From: Progne subis subis
Taxonomy: Eukaryota > Chordata > Aves > Passeriformes > Hirundinidae
DNA: 64,000 bases
Assembly: GCA_022316685.1 (NCBI GenBank)
Contig: JAKJHU010000623.1
Location: forward strand, 1 to 64,000
Reading direction: 5' to 3'
Under the pieces are notes generated by a model that saw only the letters and a list, made by a program, of their open reading frames with translations, was not told the DNA's origin and searched no databases. Positions 21,180-31,584 of the stretch are shown one piece after another. The translations under genes were made by a program, and so were the position numbers. The first letter of the stretch is position 1; each line of letters begins with the position of its first letter.

Positions 21180-21835
21180 TGTCCTGGGAATGTCCCTGTC
21201 CCGGGATGTCCGTGTCCCGGGATGTCCGTGTCCCGGGATGTCCCTGTCCCGGGATGTCCCTGTCCCGGGATGTCCCTCCCCTGGGGATGTCCCTGTCCTG
21301 GGATGTCCCTCCCCTGGGGAAGTCCCTGTCCTGGGATGTCCCTGTCCCGGGATGTCCCTGTCCCGGGGTGTCCCTGTCCCGGGATGTCCCTGTCCCGGGA
21401 TGTCCCTGTCCCGGGGTGTCCCTGTCCCGGGATGTCCCTGTCCTGGGATGTCCCTGTCCCGAGTTGTCCCTGCCCCAGGATGTCCCTCCCCTGGAGATGT
21501 CCCTGTCCCGGGATGTCCCTGCCCTGTCCCGGGGTGTCCCTGTCCTGGGATGTCCCTGTCCCGGGATGTCCCTGCCCTGTCCCGGGGTGTCCCTGTCCCG
21601 GGATGTCCCTGTCCCGGGATGTCCCTGTCCCGAGATGTCCCTGTCCCGGGGTGTCCCTGTCCCGGGATGTCCCTGTCCCGGGATGTCCCTGTCCCGGGAT
21701 GTCCCTCCCCTGGAGATGTCCCTGTCCCGAGATGTCCCTGTCCCAGGATGTCCCTGCCCTGTCCCGGGATGTCCCTGTCCCGGGATGTCCCTCCCCTGGA
21801 GATGTCCCTGCCCCGGGATGTCCCTCCCGTGCCCC
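21180..21835. repeat. Minisatellite M14, 16-bp unit (CCCGGGATGTCCCTGT)
   Basis: About 40 units, most containing a CCCGGG (SmaI) site, with variants CCCTCCCCTGGGGATGTC and TGCCCTGTCCCGGGG. The complementary strand has GGGACAGGGACATCCC, which is quadruplex-capable and partly self-complementary. The right arm is longer by 375 bp. Confidence 0.96.
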
Positions 21836-22543
21836 GAGCAGAGCGGATCCAGCGGCAGGCGCTGGCCGCTGGGCAGTGCCAGTTTTGTCCTGCGTTTCTC
21901 ACAGACCGCAGTGACAGAAGCAGCTCTGCTGCCTTTGGCCGTGGCTCGGGTTTCCTCTTTAACCCCCCAGGCCCTTTCCCCTCCGTTTTCCCGGTAAATC
22001 CCATTTGTTCCCGTGCCCGGGCCCCTGCCAGGACGTGTCCCACGCACAGGAGCTGATTTACGCACCCTGACCAGGCACAGCCACCCCAGAGCCTGCACAT
22101 AACCCACCTGGGCTCCTCACAACCGCCCAGCTCCCCGAACCGGGAGCACAGGACCCAGATCACCCCCAGCAACTCCCGGCAGCACAATCAGACCCTCACC
22201 AGGAATTCCAGGAGCCCGAGCGGGGCTGGGTCCCGTCCCCAACCCCGCAGTGCCATTCCCAGCCTGTCCTTGGATCGCTTGGACCCTTCCCGTTTGTCTG
22301 ATCGGGCTCACCGGGGAAAGAATCCCGCAGGAAAACATTCCCAGCCCTTCTCCCCTCGGGACATTGAGGAAAACGCCGGGAAAGAGGGACAGGGAAGGAG
22401 CCCAGCGCAGCCCTGCCCCAGGCAGAGGTTCCTCCCCTCGGGCACCCCTCGCCCTGCTCACACCCGGCGTGCCCAGCCCATTCCTGCCCCCGGGTGATCC
22501 CACATCCCTCAGCAGCGACGGCTTCCAGCGGGGAATGCAGCTG
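21836..22543. other. Single-copy stretch up to the inner arm end
   Basis: Unique GC-rich DNA with no gene recognised. A 9-bp indel relative to the right arm lies near 22402-22412. Arm homology can be followed to 22500, where the right-hand contig stops. Confidence 0.4.
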
Positions 22544-22940
22544 TGTTACCCTGGTTTTTCTGAGTTTTTTAAAGCCTTTTGGATTTCATAAATGGAGTCA
22601 GATCTTTTTAGTTACTGTACAATATTAGGAGCAGTTTTTACCTTTTTCCCACAGATGTAACACAAACAAATCCTTTGTTTTTCATTCTCTGTCCTTTGTT
22701 TGCATATTTCTAACCTGAAAACAACTGTAACTGACAATTGGTCTGGCCACTGAGGCTGAGGGGTGGAAACCCCAAAAAGCCAATCTTCTGCTAGACCCAC
22801 AGATGTATAAAAAGTAAGAAATAAAACAAAGGGGTCTCTTCTCTCCGCTCTTCTCTCCACCTGTCTCAGCTTTGAGCTGGATCGGAAGGACCTCTGCGAA
22901 AATCTGTCTGCATGTGACTGCTTTGTGTGTCTCGGTGACA
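22544..22940 (+). mobile_element. Solo LTR 1, ERVK-like, 6-bp target-site duplication
   Basis: 397 bp beginning TGTTACCCTGG and ending GTCTCGGTGACA. It is flanked by CAGCTG at 22538-22543 and 22941-22946. A TATA box (TGTATAAAAAG, about 22806) and AATAAA (22820-22825) are present. The perfect 6-bp duplication fits class II (ERVK or alpharetrovirus-like) integration. No internal region remains. Confidence 0.93.
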
Positions 22941-23045
22941 CAGCTGCATTCCCAGGATCGGGCAGGGAGAGCCCTTGGTCTGGAAAGGGGAAGGTTCTGT
23001 GATCCAAATAAAAGTTCGTTGTTTAAAAACAGCTTTGAGAGCCTC

Positions 23046-23170
23046 AAAGGGAAAAACAAAACAAAACAAAACAAAACAAAACAAAACAAAACAAAAAAAA
23101 AAACAAACAAACAAACAAAAAAAACACAAAAAAAAAAACCAAAACAAAAAAAAACCACCAAACAAAAAAC
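23046..23170. repeat. (CAAAA)n and A-rich tract
   Basis: Eight or so CAAAA copies grade into AAAC/AAAAAC-rich sequence. Confidence 0.9.
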
Positions 23171-24084
23171 CAGGAATTTTGTGCCTTCTCCCACCACAGA
23201 AATTGCCCAAGGATCAGCCAAATAAAAATACAGGATTCCTGACTGCACTGACTCTCCCCAGGAAACACCTCCCACAATTAAAAATTCCCATTTTCCTCCC
23301 GGTTCCTGGCTTTGGAGCATCCTTTCAGAGCATGGGTGGCTGCTCTTCCCCCCATTATTTTTTCCTTCCTCCTTTTATCGATACGTTTTGCTTTGGCAAT
23401 CTGAAATTCCTATTTTTATCTGCCCGAGCCAGCCTCGCTGAGACGTGCAGGGCTCGGAGCGGGAGCGATAAACATCCACAGAAACCAGAGATAACGGCAA
23501 AATTCGCCTTCTGCATCCTCCTTCTCCTCTCCTCCAGGCTGGAAATGCAAATTGCAGGGACCTGCGGTGGAGTGCTCAGATCCAAACAAACACAGCTTCA
23601 CCTCAAGACACTTGTGGAGAGCCAGAGGAGGCTCCGAGGATTCCCAGGCTCGGGCTGGAGCTCGGGAATGCCAGGGAGGCACATTTCATCCCGAGTGTGA
23701 CGTGTCAGGACGAGCTGGCAGCAAATCCTCTGTGACATTTGTCCAGCGGCTCGCTGGCACCTCCTGCCCCTCCTTATTCGGGAATTTGATCAGGGCTGTC
23801 CCTACCCAGCCCCAATAAAATTCCTGCTGTCTTTCATATCCCGCATCTCCTTTGGTCTCAGCCGCCAGGAATTCCCATCCACGGCTGTTTTCCCGAGGTT
23901 CCAGGTGCCAAAGGGGAACGGGAGCCAAAGCCACATCCTCTGCCCTGGGAGAGGGGACAGGAACCTCCCGGGGCTGCCCCGGGCTGGGGACACGGGGGGA
24001 CACTTCTGCCACCAAAACCTGCAAGGGCTGGCTTCAGAGGAGCCTCGGAGCTGCTTTATCCATTGCTGAGGGATTCACTGAGCA
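23171..24084. other. Single-copy stretch, nothing recognised
   Basis: Unique DNA with AT-richer patches near 23280-23420. No gene, RNA or array is seen. Confidence 0.4.
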
Positions 24085-24770
24085 GGGCAGCGCTGGGACA
24101 CCTCCAGTCCTGGGGAGGAGCTGGGATCTTCAGGACAAGAGAGACCCGAGTGTGTCCAGGGAATGGAGCTGGGAATGGGAATGGAGCCCCAGGAGAGAAT
24201 GAGGGAGCTGGGACAGGGAATGGAGCCCCAGGAGAGAATGAGGGAGCTGGGACAGGGAATGGAGCCCCAGGAGAGAATGAGGGAGCTGGGACAGGGAATG
24301 GAGCCTCAGGAGAGAATGAGGGAGCTGGAAAGGGAATGGAGCCCCAGGAGAGGCTGAGGGAGCTGGGAAGGGGCTGGAGAATCCCTGAGGGAGCTGGGAA
24401 GGGGCTGAGCCTGGAGAAAAGGAGCTCAGTGGAACCTTGTGGCTCTGCACAACTCCTGACAGGAGGGGACAGCCGGGGGGATTTGGGATCTGCTCCCAGG
24501 GAACAGGGCAGGAGGAGAGGGAACGGCCTCAGCCTGGGCCAGGGGAGGCTCAGAGGGGACAGCAGCAGGAATTTCCCCATGGAAAGGGAGCTCAGGGACT
24601 GGAAGTGCCCAGGGAGGGTTGGATCCCATCCTGGAGGTGCCCAGGGCAGGGCTGGAGGTGGCACTGAGGGCTCTGGGGACAGCCTGGGGATGGGGCACAG
24701 CTGCACTCGGTGCCCATGGAGGGATTTTCCAGCCCAGATGGTTCCGTGGCTCTGGAATTCTGCCCAGGGC
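24085..24770 (+). mobile_element. CR1 LINE copy, ~0.7 kb, with internal minisatellite
   Basis: Sense CR1: GGACAAGAGAGACCCGAGTG, GTGTCCAGGGAATGGAGC, an expanded 39-bp repeat, CTGAGCCTGGAGAAAAGGAG, GACAGGAGGGGACAGCCGGG, and a 3' end including GGATTTTCCAGCCCAGATGG and TCTGGAATTCTG. This is one of the longest CR1 pieces in the window. Confidence 0.88.
24160..24360. repeat. 39-bp minisatellite inside CR1
   Basis: Five units of GGAATGGAGCCCCAGGAG followed by AGAATGAGGGAGCTGGGACAG. Flanking CR1 sequence shows the unit is a normal CR1 segment amplified in place. Confidence 0.92.
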
Positions 24771-25504
24771 AGGTGAGGACAGGGGGTGCAGATCCTGTAC
24801 CTGCTGCTGCCAGGGAGGGGCACCAATGCCCGGCAGCGCCAGCCTTGGAACCAAACTCTGTCTGGCTTCTAATCCCGGATTCTGCTCCAAAACCGGGATA
24901 ATAGAAAGGTCAGGAGCCGCAGCTCTGATTTCCAGCTGCCTTCTGTGCTCCTCTGCAGATGGAAGAGTTCGAGTTCAACCCTTCAGCTCCCCCACACCTC
25001 TCTGCTTCCCTCTCCTTTTCTGAGGATTGTTCAATAATAACAAATCCGATTTCTCCTCGGCAGCCGGCGACGTTCCGCTTCTTAGAAATACTTAAGAAGA
25101 AAGGAATCATAAAATATTGAACATATCACACCAGAGCTGCATGTAGGACTCCAGTCACTCTGAAATATTTTATTTTTTTTTTTTTCCTCCCGAACAGAAA
25201 CTCATAGAAAGGAACAAGAACATAAAAGGAGCAATAACAGATAACACAGAGCTGAAAAATTGTTTCTCCGAATATTAGAGGAAAGTGCTTATGATAAACG
25301 ATCCTTCCCTGGCATTGTCTGCCCCGGGAAGATCTGCCGAGCTGAATCCCAGCGCGCTCTCCCGCAGCCCTGCGGGTGAGAGGGGCTGCTGGGCACTGCC
25401 AGGTGCCAGGGCTGGGCTGGCCCCGGGGTGGGAACCTCCAGGGAAAGCCGGGGGGAAACGGAGCAGCAGGAGCTGGGGAAAGGACGGGGCTGCCTCGGGC
25501 TGGG
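24771..25504. other. Single-copy stretch, nothing recognised
   Basis: Unique DNA with a T run near 25172-25185 and AT-rich DNA at 25080-25290. No gene seen. Confidence 0.4.
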
Positions 25505-26745
25505 CGTGGCCAAGGGACAGGTGTGAGAGGTATGACGGGTGTGAGAGGTGTGGCAGGTGTGAGAGGTGTGACAGGTGTGAGAGGTGTGACAGGACAGGTG
25601 TGAGAGGTGGGACAGGTGTGAGAGGTGTGGCAGGACAGGTGTGAGAGGTGTGACAGGACAGGTGTGAGAGGTGGGACGGGTGTGAGAGGTGTGGCAGGAC
25701 AGGTGTGAGAGGTGTGACAGGTGTGAGAGGTGTGGCAGGACAGGTGTGAGAGGTGTGACAGGTGTGAGAGGTGTGGCAGGACAGGTGTGAGAGGTGTGAC
25801 AGGACAGGTGTGAGAGGTGGGACAGGTGTGAGAGGTGGGACAGGACAGGTGTGAGAGGTGGGACAGGTGTGAGAGGTGGGACAGGACAGGTGTGAGAGGT
25901 GGGACAGGTGTGAGAGGTGTGACGGGTGTGAGAGGTGTGACGGGTGTGAGAGGTGTGGCAGGTGTGAGAGGTGTGACAGGTGTGAGAGGTGGGACAGGAC
26001 AGGTGTGAGAGGTGGGACAGGTGTGAGAGGTGTGACAGGTGTGAGAGGTGTGACAGGACAGGTGTGAGAGGTGTGACAGGTGTGAGAGGTGTGGCAGGAC
26101 AGGTGTGAGAGGTGTGACAGGACAGGTGTGAGAGGTGTGATGGGTGTGAGAGGTGTGACAGGTGTGAGAGGTGTGACGGGTGTGAGAGGTGTGGCAGGTG
26201 TGAGAGGTGTGACAGGTGTGAGAGGTGGGACAGGACAGGTGTGAGAGGTGGGACAGGTGTGAGAGGTGGGACAGGTGTGAGAGGTGTGACAGGACAGGTG
26301 TGAGAGGTGGGACAGGTGTGAGAGGTGGGACAGGTGTGAGAGGTGTGACGGGTGTGAGAGGTGTGACAGGTGTGAAGGGTGTGACAGGACAGGTGTGAGA
26401 GGTGGGACAGGTGTGAGAGGTGGGACAGGTGTGAAGGGTGTGACAGGACAGGTGTGAGAGGTGTGAGAGGTGTGACAGGACAGGTGTGAGAGGTGGGACG
26501 GGTGTGAAGGGTGGGACAGTGTCACAGGACAGGTGTGACAGGTGTCACAGGTGTGGCAGTGTCACAGGTGTGAGAGGTGTCACAGGTGTGAAGGTGTCAC
26601 AGGTGTGAAGGTGTCACAGGTATGAGGGTGTCACAGGTGTGAAGGTGTCACAGGTGTAAGAGGTGTCACAGGACAGGTGTGAAGGTGTCACAGCACAGCT
26701 GTGAAGGTGTCACAGCACGGGTGCGAGGCTGTCACAGGACAGTGA
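25505..26745. repeat. Minisatellite M16, 9-bp AGGTGTGAN units (T-box half-site array)
   Basis: Tandem AGGTGTGAC and AGGTGTGAG units with variants AGGTGTGGC, AGGTGGGAC and a 5-bp AGGAC spacer, giving 18- and 23-bp higher-order units. By eye about 80 exact AGGTGTGA octamers are present. From 26520 the array degenerates into GGTGTCACAGGTGTGAA units. Confidence 0.95.
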
Positions 26746-26809
26746 CACTCTGCCTGGCCGGGCAGTGACAGCACAGGGACACCCAGCAGCCCACGAGCTC
26801 CAGGAGAGG

Positions 26810-27140
26810 AACCCCATGGAATCACTCCGTGGAATCACGGAATTGCTGAGCTCTGGAAAAGCCCTCCAGGACTGCTGAGCCCAACCACCCCCAGCGCTGC
26901 CAGGGCCACCCCTGCCCGTGTCCCCAGGTGCCACACCAGCAGGGATGGGGGCTCGGCACTGCCCGGGGCAGCTGTGCCAGGGCTGGGCTGCCCTTTCCAG
27001 GAAGGAATTTTCCTCCTTTCCTCCCTCTCCCAGCTCCCTCAGCCTCTCCTGGGGCTCCAGCCCCTCCCCTGCTCCATTCCCTGCCCTGGACACGCTCCAG
27101 CCCCTCCACCTCTCCTGTCCTGAGGGACCCCAAAGTGTCC
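26810..27140 (-). mobile_element. CR1 LINE 3' fragment
   Basis: Antisense CR1: GGAATCACGGAATTGCTGAG, GCCACCCCTGCCCGTGTCCC, CAGGTGCCACACCAGCAGGG, GTGCCAGGGCTGGGCTGCCC, TCCCTCAGCCTCTCCTGGGG. A solo LTR inserts near its 5' end, at 27143. Confidence 0.85.
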
Positions 27141-27142
27141 CC

Positions 27143-27536
27143 TGTTACCCTGGTTTTTCTGAGTTTTTTTATTAGCCTTTTTGAATTTCATAAATGGAGT
27201 CAGATCTTTTAGTTACTGTACAATATTAGAGCAGTTTTCTACCTTTCCCACAGATGTAACATAAACAAACCCTTTGTTTTTCATTCTCTGACCTTTGTTT
27301 GCATATTTCTAACCTGAAAACAACTGTAACTGACAATTGGTCTGGCCACTGAGGCTGAGGGGTGGAAACCCCAAAAAGCCAATCTTCTGCTAGACCCACA
27401 GATGTATAAAAAGTAAGAAATAAACAAAGGGGCTCTCTTCCTCTTCTCTCTGCTCTCTCAGCTGTGAGCTGGGATCAGAAGGACCTCTGTGAAAATCTCT
27501 TGTCTGCGTGTGACTGCTTTGTGTGTCTCGGTGACA
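27143..27536 (+). mobile_element. Solo LTR 2, ERVK-like, 6-bp target-site duplication
   Basis: 394 bp with the same TGTTACCCTGG start and GTCTCGGTGACA end as solo LTR 1. It is flanked by GTCCCC at 27137-27142 and 27537-27542. TATA (TGTATAAAAAG) is near 27405. It is very close in sequence to solo LTR 1, so it is a recent or well-preserved copy. Confidence 0.93.
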
Positions 27537-28164
27537 GTCCCCAGCGACACCCCATCAGCACCTCCTGCACAGCATCACCCTGGAGATTTTCCCAATCTCA
27601 GGGCGCGGAGCAGCGGCACAGAGATCACCGGGAGGTGGAAATTCTTCTCCAGCAGCAACGTGAGCTCAGGAGGGGGAAAAAAAAACCAACAAAAAACTCC
27701 AGATGAAGAAGAAATAGTGCTAAAAAGATCACCCCACTCTTCCTCCTCCCCTTCTCGTACTTCATAAATCATTTTGTTTATGTAAGGCAGGACAATAAAG
27801 CAGGCCAGATTTAGAAAACATTTTTTCCTGTCAAGGAGCAGAGTGATGGATGCTGTGCAAAACCAGTATCTAAGTAGGGAAAAAAAGAAAAAAGCTTTCA
27901 GGGATGATTTACTGAAACTCACCGAACAATTGGATTTGGATGCCGAAAAACAGCAGCTCCTGGGACTAAGTTAATTAATGGAATATTTGGGAACGGCCTT
28001 GAATAGTCAGAACAAACAGGAGGGGGGAAATGGCGTGAGATTCTCCTCAATTCCACCCTGCTCTGCACATGGTAAAGGAAATGAGTTAGGAATAACGACG
28101 AGCCCAAATATCTGGAGACAGAAGAGGAGCCTCGAGCAGTGCAGCCTCATTGGGAGGCCTTGGT
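27537..28164. other. Single-copy stretch, possible conserved non-coding DNA
   Basis: Bases 27760-28000 are AT-richer and repeat-free (TAAATCATTTTGTTTATGTA, GTTAATTAATGGAATATTTG). No gene recognised. Confidence 0.3.
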
Positions 28165-29632
28165 CCTGTGTGACAGTGAGTGTGGCTCTGAGGTGACATT
28201 GGTGGCAGTGTGACACTGAGTGTGGCTCTGAGGTGACAGTTCCCTTGGTGGCTCTGAGGTGACAGTGCCCTTGGTGGCAGTGTGACACTGAGTGTGGCTC
28301 TGTGGTGACAGTGCCCTTGGTGGCAGTGTGACACTGAGTGTGGCACTGAGGTGACAGTTCCCTTGGTGGCAGTGTGACACTGAGTGTGGCTCTGAGGTGA
28401 CAGTGCCCTTGGTGGCTGTGTGACACTGAGTGTGGCTCTGAGGTGACAGTTCCCTTGGTGGCAGTGTGACACTGAGTGTGTCCCTGGGGTGACAGTTCCC
28501 TTGGTGGCAGTGTGACACTGAGTGTGGCTCTGTGGTGACAGTGCCCTTGGTGGCAGTGTGACACTGAGTGTGGCACTGAGGTGACAGTTCCCTTGGTGGC
28601 AGTGTGACACTGAGTGTGGCTCTGTGGTGACAGTTCCCTTGGTGGCAGTGTGACACTGAGTGTGGCACTGAGGTGACAGTTCCCTTGGTGGCAGTGTGAC
28701 ACTGAGTGTGTCCCTGGGGTGACAGTCCCCTTGGTGGCTCTGAGGTGACAGTTCCCTTGGTGGCTCTGAGGTGACAGTGCCCTTGGTGGCTGTGTGACAC
28801 TGAGTGTGGCTCTGTGGTGACAGTGCCCTTGGTGGCTCTGAGGTGACAGTCCCCTTGGTGGCAGTGTGACACTGAGTGTGGCTCTGTGGTGACAGTTCCC
28901 TTGGTGGCACTGAGGTGACAGTTCCCTTGGTGGCAGTGTGACACTGAGTGTGTCCCTGGGGTGACAGTTCCCTTGGTGGCTCTGAGGTGACAGTGCCCTT
29001 GGTGGCAGTGTGACACTGAGTGTGTCCCTGGGGTGACAGTTCCCTTGGTGGCACTGAGGTGACAGTGCCCTTGGTGGCTGTGTGACACTGAGTGTGGCTC
29101 TGTGGTGACAGTGCCCTTGGTGGCTCTGAGGTGACAGTTCCCTTGGTGGCACTGAGGTGACAGTGCCCTTGGTGGCAGTGTGACACTGAGTGTGGCTCTG
29201 TGGTGACAGTGCCCTTGGTGGCAGTGTGACACTGAGTGTGGCACTGAGGTGACAGTTCCCTTGGTGGCAGTGTGACACTGAGTGTGTCCCTGGGGTGACA
29301 GTCCCCTTGGTGGCAGTGTGACACTGAGTGTGGCTCTGAGGTGACAGTGCCCTTGGTGGCAGTGTGACACTGAGTGTGTCCCTGGGGTGACAGTTCCCTT
29401 GGTGGCTCTGAGGTGACAGTTCCCTTGGTGGCACTGAGGTGACAGTGCCCTTGGTGGCAGTGTGACACTGAGTGTGGCACTGAGGTGACAGTTCCCTTGG
29501 TGGCTCTGAGGTGACAGTGCCCTTGGTGGCAGTGTGACACTGAGTGTGGCTCTGTGGTGACAGTTCCCTTGGTGGCACTGAGGTGACAGTTCCCTTGGTG
29601 GCACTGAGGTGACAGTGCCCTTGGTGGCCCCT
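28165..29632. repeat. Minisatellite M17, mixed 46/26-bp units
   Basis: Units share GGTGACAGTTCCCTTGGTGG. The 46-bp type continues CAGTGTGACACTGAGTGTGG plus CTCTGA; the 26-bp type lacks that middle part. Variants carry TCCCTGGG. About 36 units in all. Because the minus-strand units lack stops, frames of 485-588 codons rich in His/Thr/Ser are artefacts. Confidence 0.96.
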
Positions 29633-30579
29633 CAGGGTCCCTGCCTGGGCACCTCCAGAGCCGTTTGTCCCCAGCTCCCGGCGCTGCCAGCCTTTTATCC
29701 ATCTCGGAGCCCTCCGGAGGCTCAGTGCTGTTCCTTTGTGCCGTTCTCCACAAGATTTCCACCCAGCCTCCATCTCCTCCAGAGAAATCCCGTCACTTTT
29801 CCCGTTCCGGCTGGATGTGGGTATTCGCCTCCAGGAGCCTGCACACCGAGTCCATCACCTGCAGGTGCCAGCCCTGAACACAGAGCAGTGGCTCAGAAGC
29901 TCAGAATCAAAACACGCTGGAAGCAATCCCTTTTCCCCCTCGTCCACCCTGCTCCCCCAGCTCCCGGCTGTTTGAGGCGTTCCTGCCTCTGAGCAGGATT
30001 TTTTGTTTCCTATGGATCTCCAATTTTTAGATTCACTCTCCTGACATCGCTGAGAATGAAGCTTGAAATACAGAGATTTCTTCAAGGCAGGATTTACGTG
30101 AGTTTAACTAAGACCCGGAGAATAATATCTACAGTTTCTTGAGGAGGAATGATTTTTACCTTCAATATTTTCTCTGGCTGTGTCTGAAGAATGTGAAACG
30201 CTTCCCAGAAAACCATTCTCAGGGAGAAGTGCCTCCCCCGGCAGAAATCTCCGGGTTTTGCTGGAAAACATTCCTGATTCACTGCCCCAGATACCCGGGC
30301 AGCTGTGTGGAAAATCCATCCGTGGCTGGAGCCGCTGGCGTGGAACTGGCATCGGGCAGGGGCAGTGAAATCAGCGGATCCTGCAAGAGAGGGGGTGTAG
30401 GTGATGCGGGTTTTTATGGGAAAATGCAGATAAAACCCAACAGCAGGAGCACAGCGCACGCAAAGAGAATTAATGGGCATTTGGGGACATGCCCGGAGCA
30501 GAGGGCTCACACTGGGAAGGGGATTTGGGAATGATGGTTTGCTCCAGAGCTGCTTTAACCGCTGAGATCTCAGAACCCC
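29633..30579. other. Single-copy stretch, nothing firm
   Basis: Unique DNA. About 30000-30200 is AT-richer (TCTCCAATTTTTAGATTCAC). No gene, array or RNA is recognised. Confidence 0.35.
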
Positions 30580-30790
30580 AGAAGCCTAGACTGGTTTGGG
30601 TTGGGAGGGACCTTAAATCCCATTCCCACCCCTGCCATGGCAGGGACACCTCCCACTGTCCCAGGGTGTCCCAGCCTGGCCTTGGGCACTGCCAGGGATC
30701 CAGGGGCAGTCCCAGTTTCCCTGGGAATTCCATTCCAGGGCCTCCCCACCCTCCCCGCCAGGAATTCCTTCCCAAAAGCTCTCCTCCTGC
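30580..30790 (-). mobile_element. CR1 LINE 3' fragment
   Basis: Antisense CR1: CTGGTTTGGGTTGGGAGGGA, CCATGGCAGGGACACCTCCC, CTGGCCTTGGGCACTGCCAG, GGGATCCAGGGGCAGTCCCA, CCCCGCCAGGAATTCCTTCC. Confidence 0.9.
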
Positions 30791-31584
30791 ATTTCTCACC
30801 CCTGGCTCCCAATGCCCTTGGTTTATGATAAATTTCAATGCATTAATTAAAACCAGATTCATTATTCATTTTAACTCCTTCCCACACAACCCTGGTACTT
30901 TTTTATTTTTTTTTAATTAATTACCAAACCTCCTTGCACCTGGAGCTCCCCCACACCACGAGCGGCTCCCGCAGAGGACGTGGATTCCCTGCGCTGCCTC
31001 GGAGGGAGGGCTGGGAGAGAGGGATTGGCCAGGATTTGGGGAATTCGGGAGCCTGGGCTGTGCATTCCCACCCACAGATCCTTTATCAGCCTCACAGCCC
31101 ATAAACCTCACCATTCATTTATTTACCCACTCCCACCAGTGATGCTCGGGACCTCCTGGAAACAGCATTTGTTTTCATTTTTTAGCTCTTTCTCGGCAAT
31201 ACAACATTTCCCAGTGTTAGCACCACCAGCAGCTGCTGTAAACGCTGCTGAGGAGCCAGAGTTCAGCCCCTCATTTATTTCCCTGTTCCCAGCCCTGACT
31301 CAGCCCGTCCCTGTCCTGCCCAGAACCACGGAGTTAATGGATTAGCAGGGCAGGAACAGCTAATTACTGGAACATCAATACCTTCGTGCTTTGCGGGATC
31401 AGGGGTCACGGAGAAATGGATGTGGGTTGAAATCAAGGCTTTGATTGTGAGCTCATCCTAAAGAGTAATTATCAGTGAGTGTTAGTGCATGTAATAACTG
31501 CTAATTACGGGCTGCGGCGCAAAACTTCTGTTCCAGCAAGAAACTTGGGCTGAAGTTCCTCCTGGAGGCTGTGATCAGCTGATC
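30791..31584. other. Single-copy stretch with clustered TAATTA-type sites
   Basis: After an AT-rich patch (30830-30930) the interval 31340-31540 carries CTAATTACTG, AGTAATTATC and GCTAATTACG within 170 bp, in repeat-free DNA. TAATTA is a homeodomain core. This could be a developmental enhancer, but that is inferred from composition only. No gene is seen. Confidence 0.3.

Larger units (their letters stand above)
1..22500 (+). repeat. Left arm of a ~22.5-kb inverted duplication
   Basis: The whole segment reappears in reverse complement from 41330 to about 63575. Matching landmarks include the solo LTR at 3409-3962 (right 59534-60088), the AATAAA/poly-A block at 14542-14620 (right near 49282-49360) and the last shared bases GGGTGATCC at 22500 (right GGATCACCC at 41330). 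The sum of paired coordinates drifts only between about 63456 and 64196, and almost every step in that drift falls inside a tandem array. Single-copy stretches differ at only a few positions per kilobase by eye; no identity was computed. The arm starts inside an array at base 1, so it may continue beyond the window. Confidence 0.97.

Noticed and set aside
25275..26525. 416-codon Ser/His/Thr/Pro frame
   Set aside because: It is the complement of the AGGTGTGA array; no non-repeat coding sequence is attached.
22544..27536. One provirus with LTRs at 22544 and 27143
   Set aside because: The flanking duplications differ (CAGCTG and GTCCCC) and each LTR has its own matching pair, so they are two solo LTRs. 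The DNA between holds CR1 and a minisatellite, not retroviral genes.
28007..29773. 588-codon His/Ser/Thr-rich minus-strand frame
   Set aside because: It is entirely encoded by the 46/26-bp minisatellite, and three overlapping frames are equally open.
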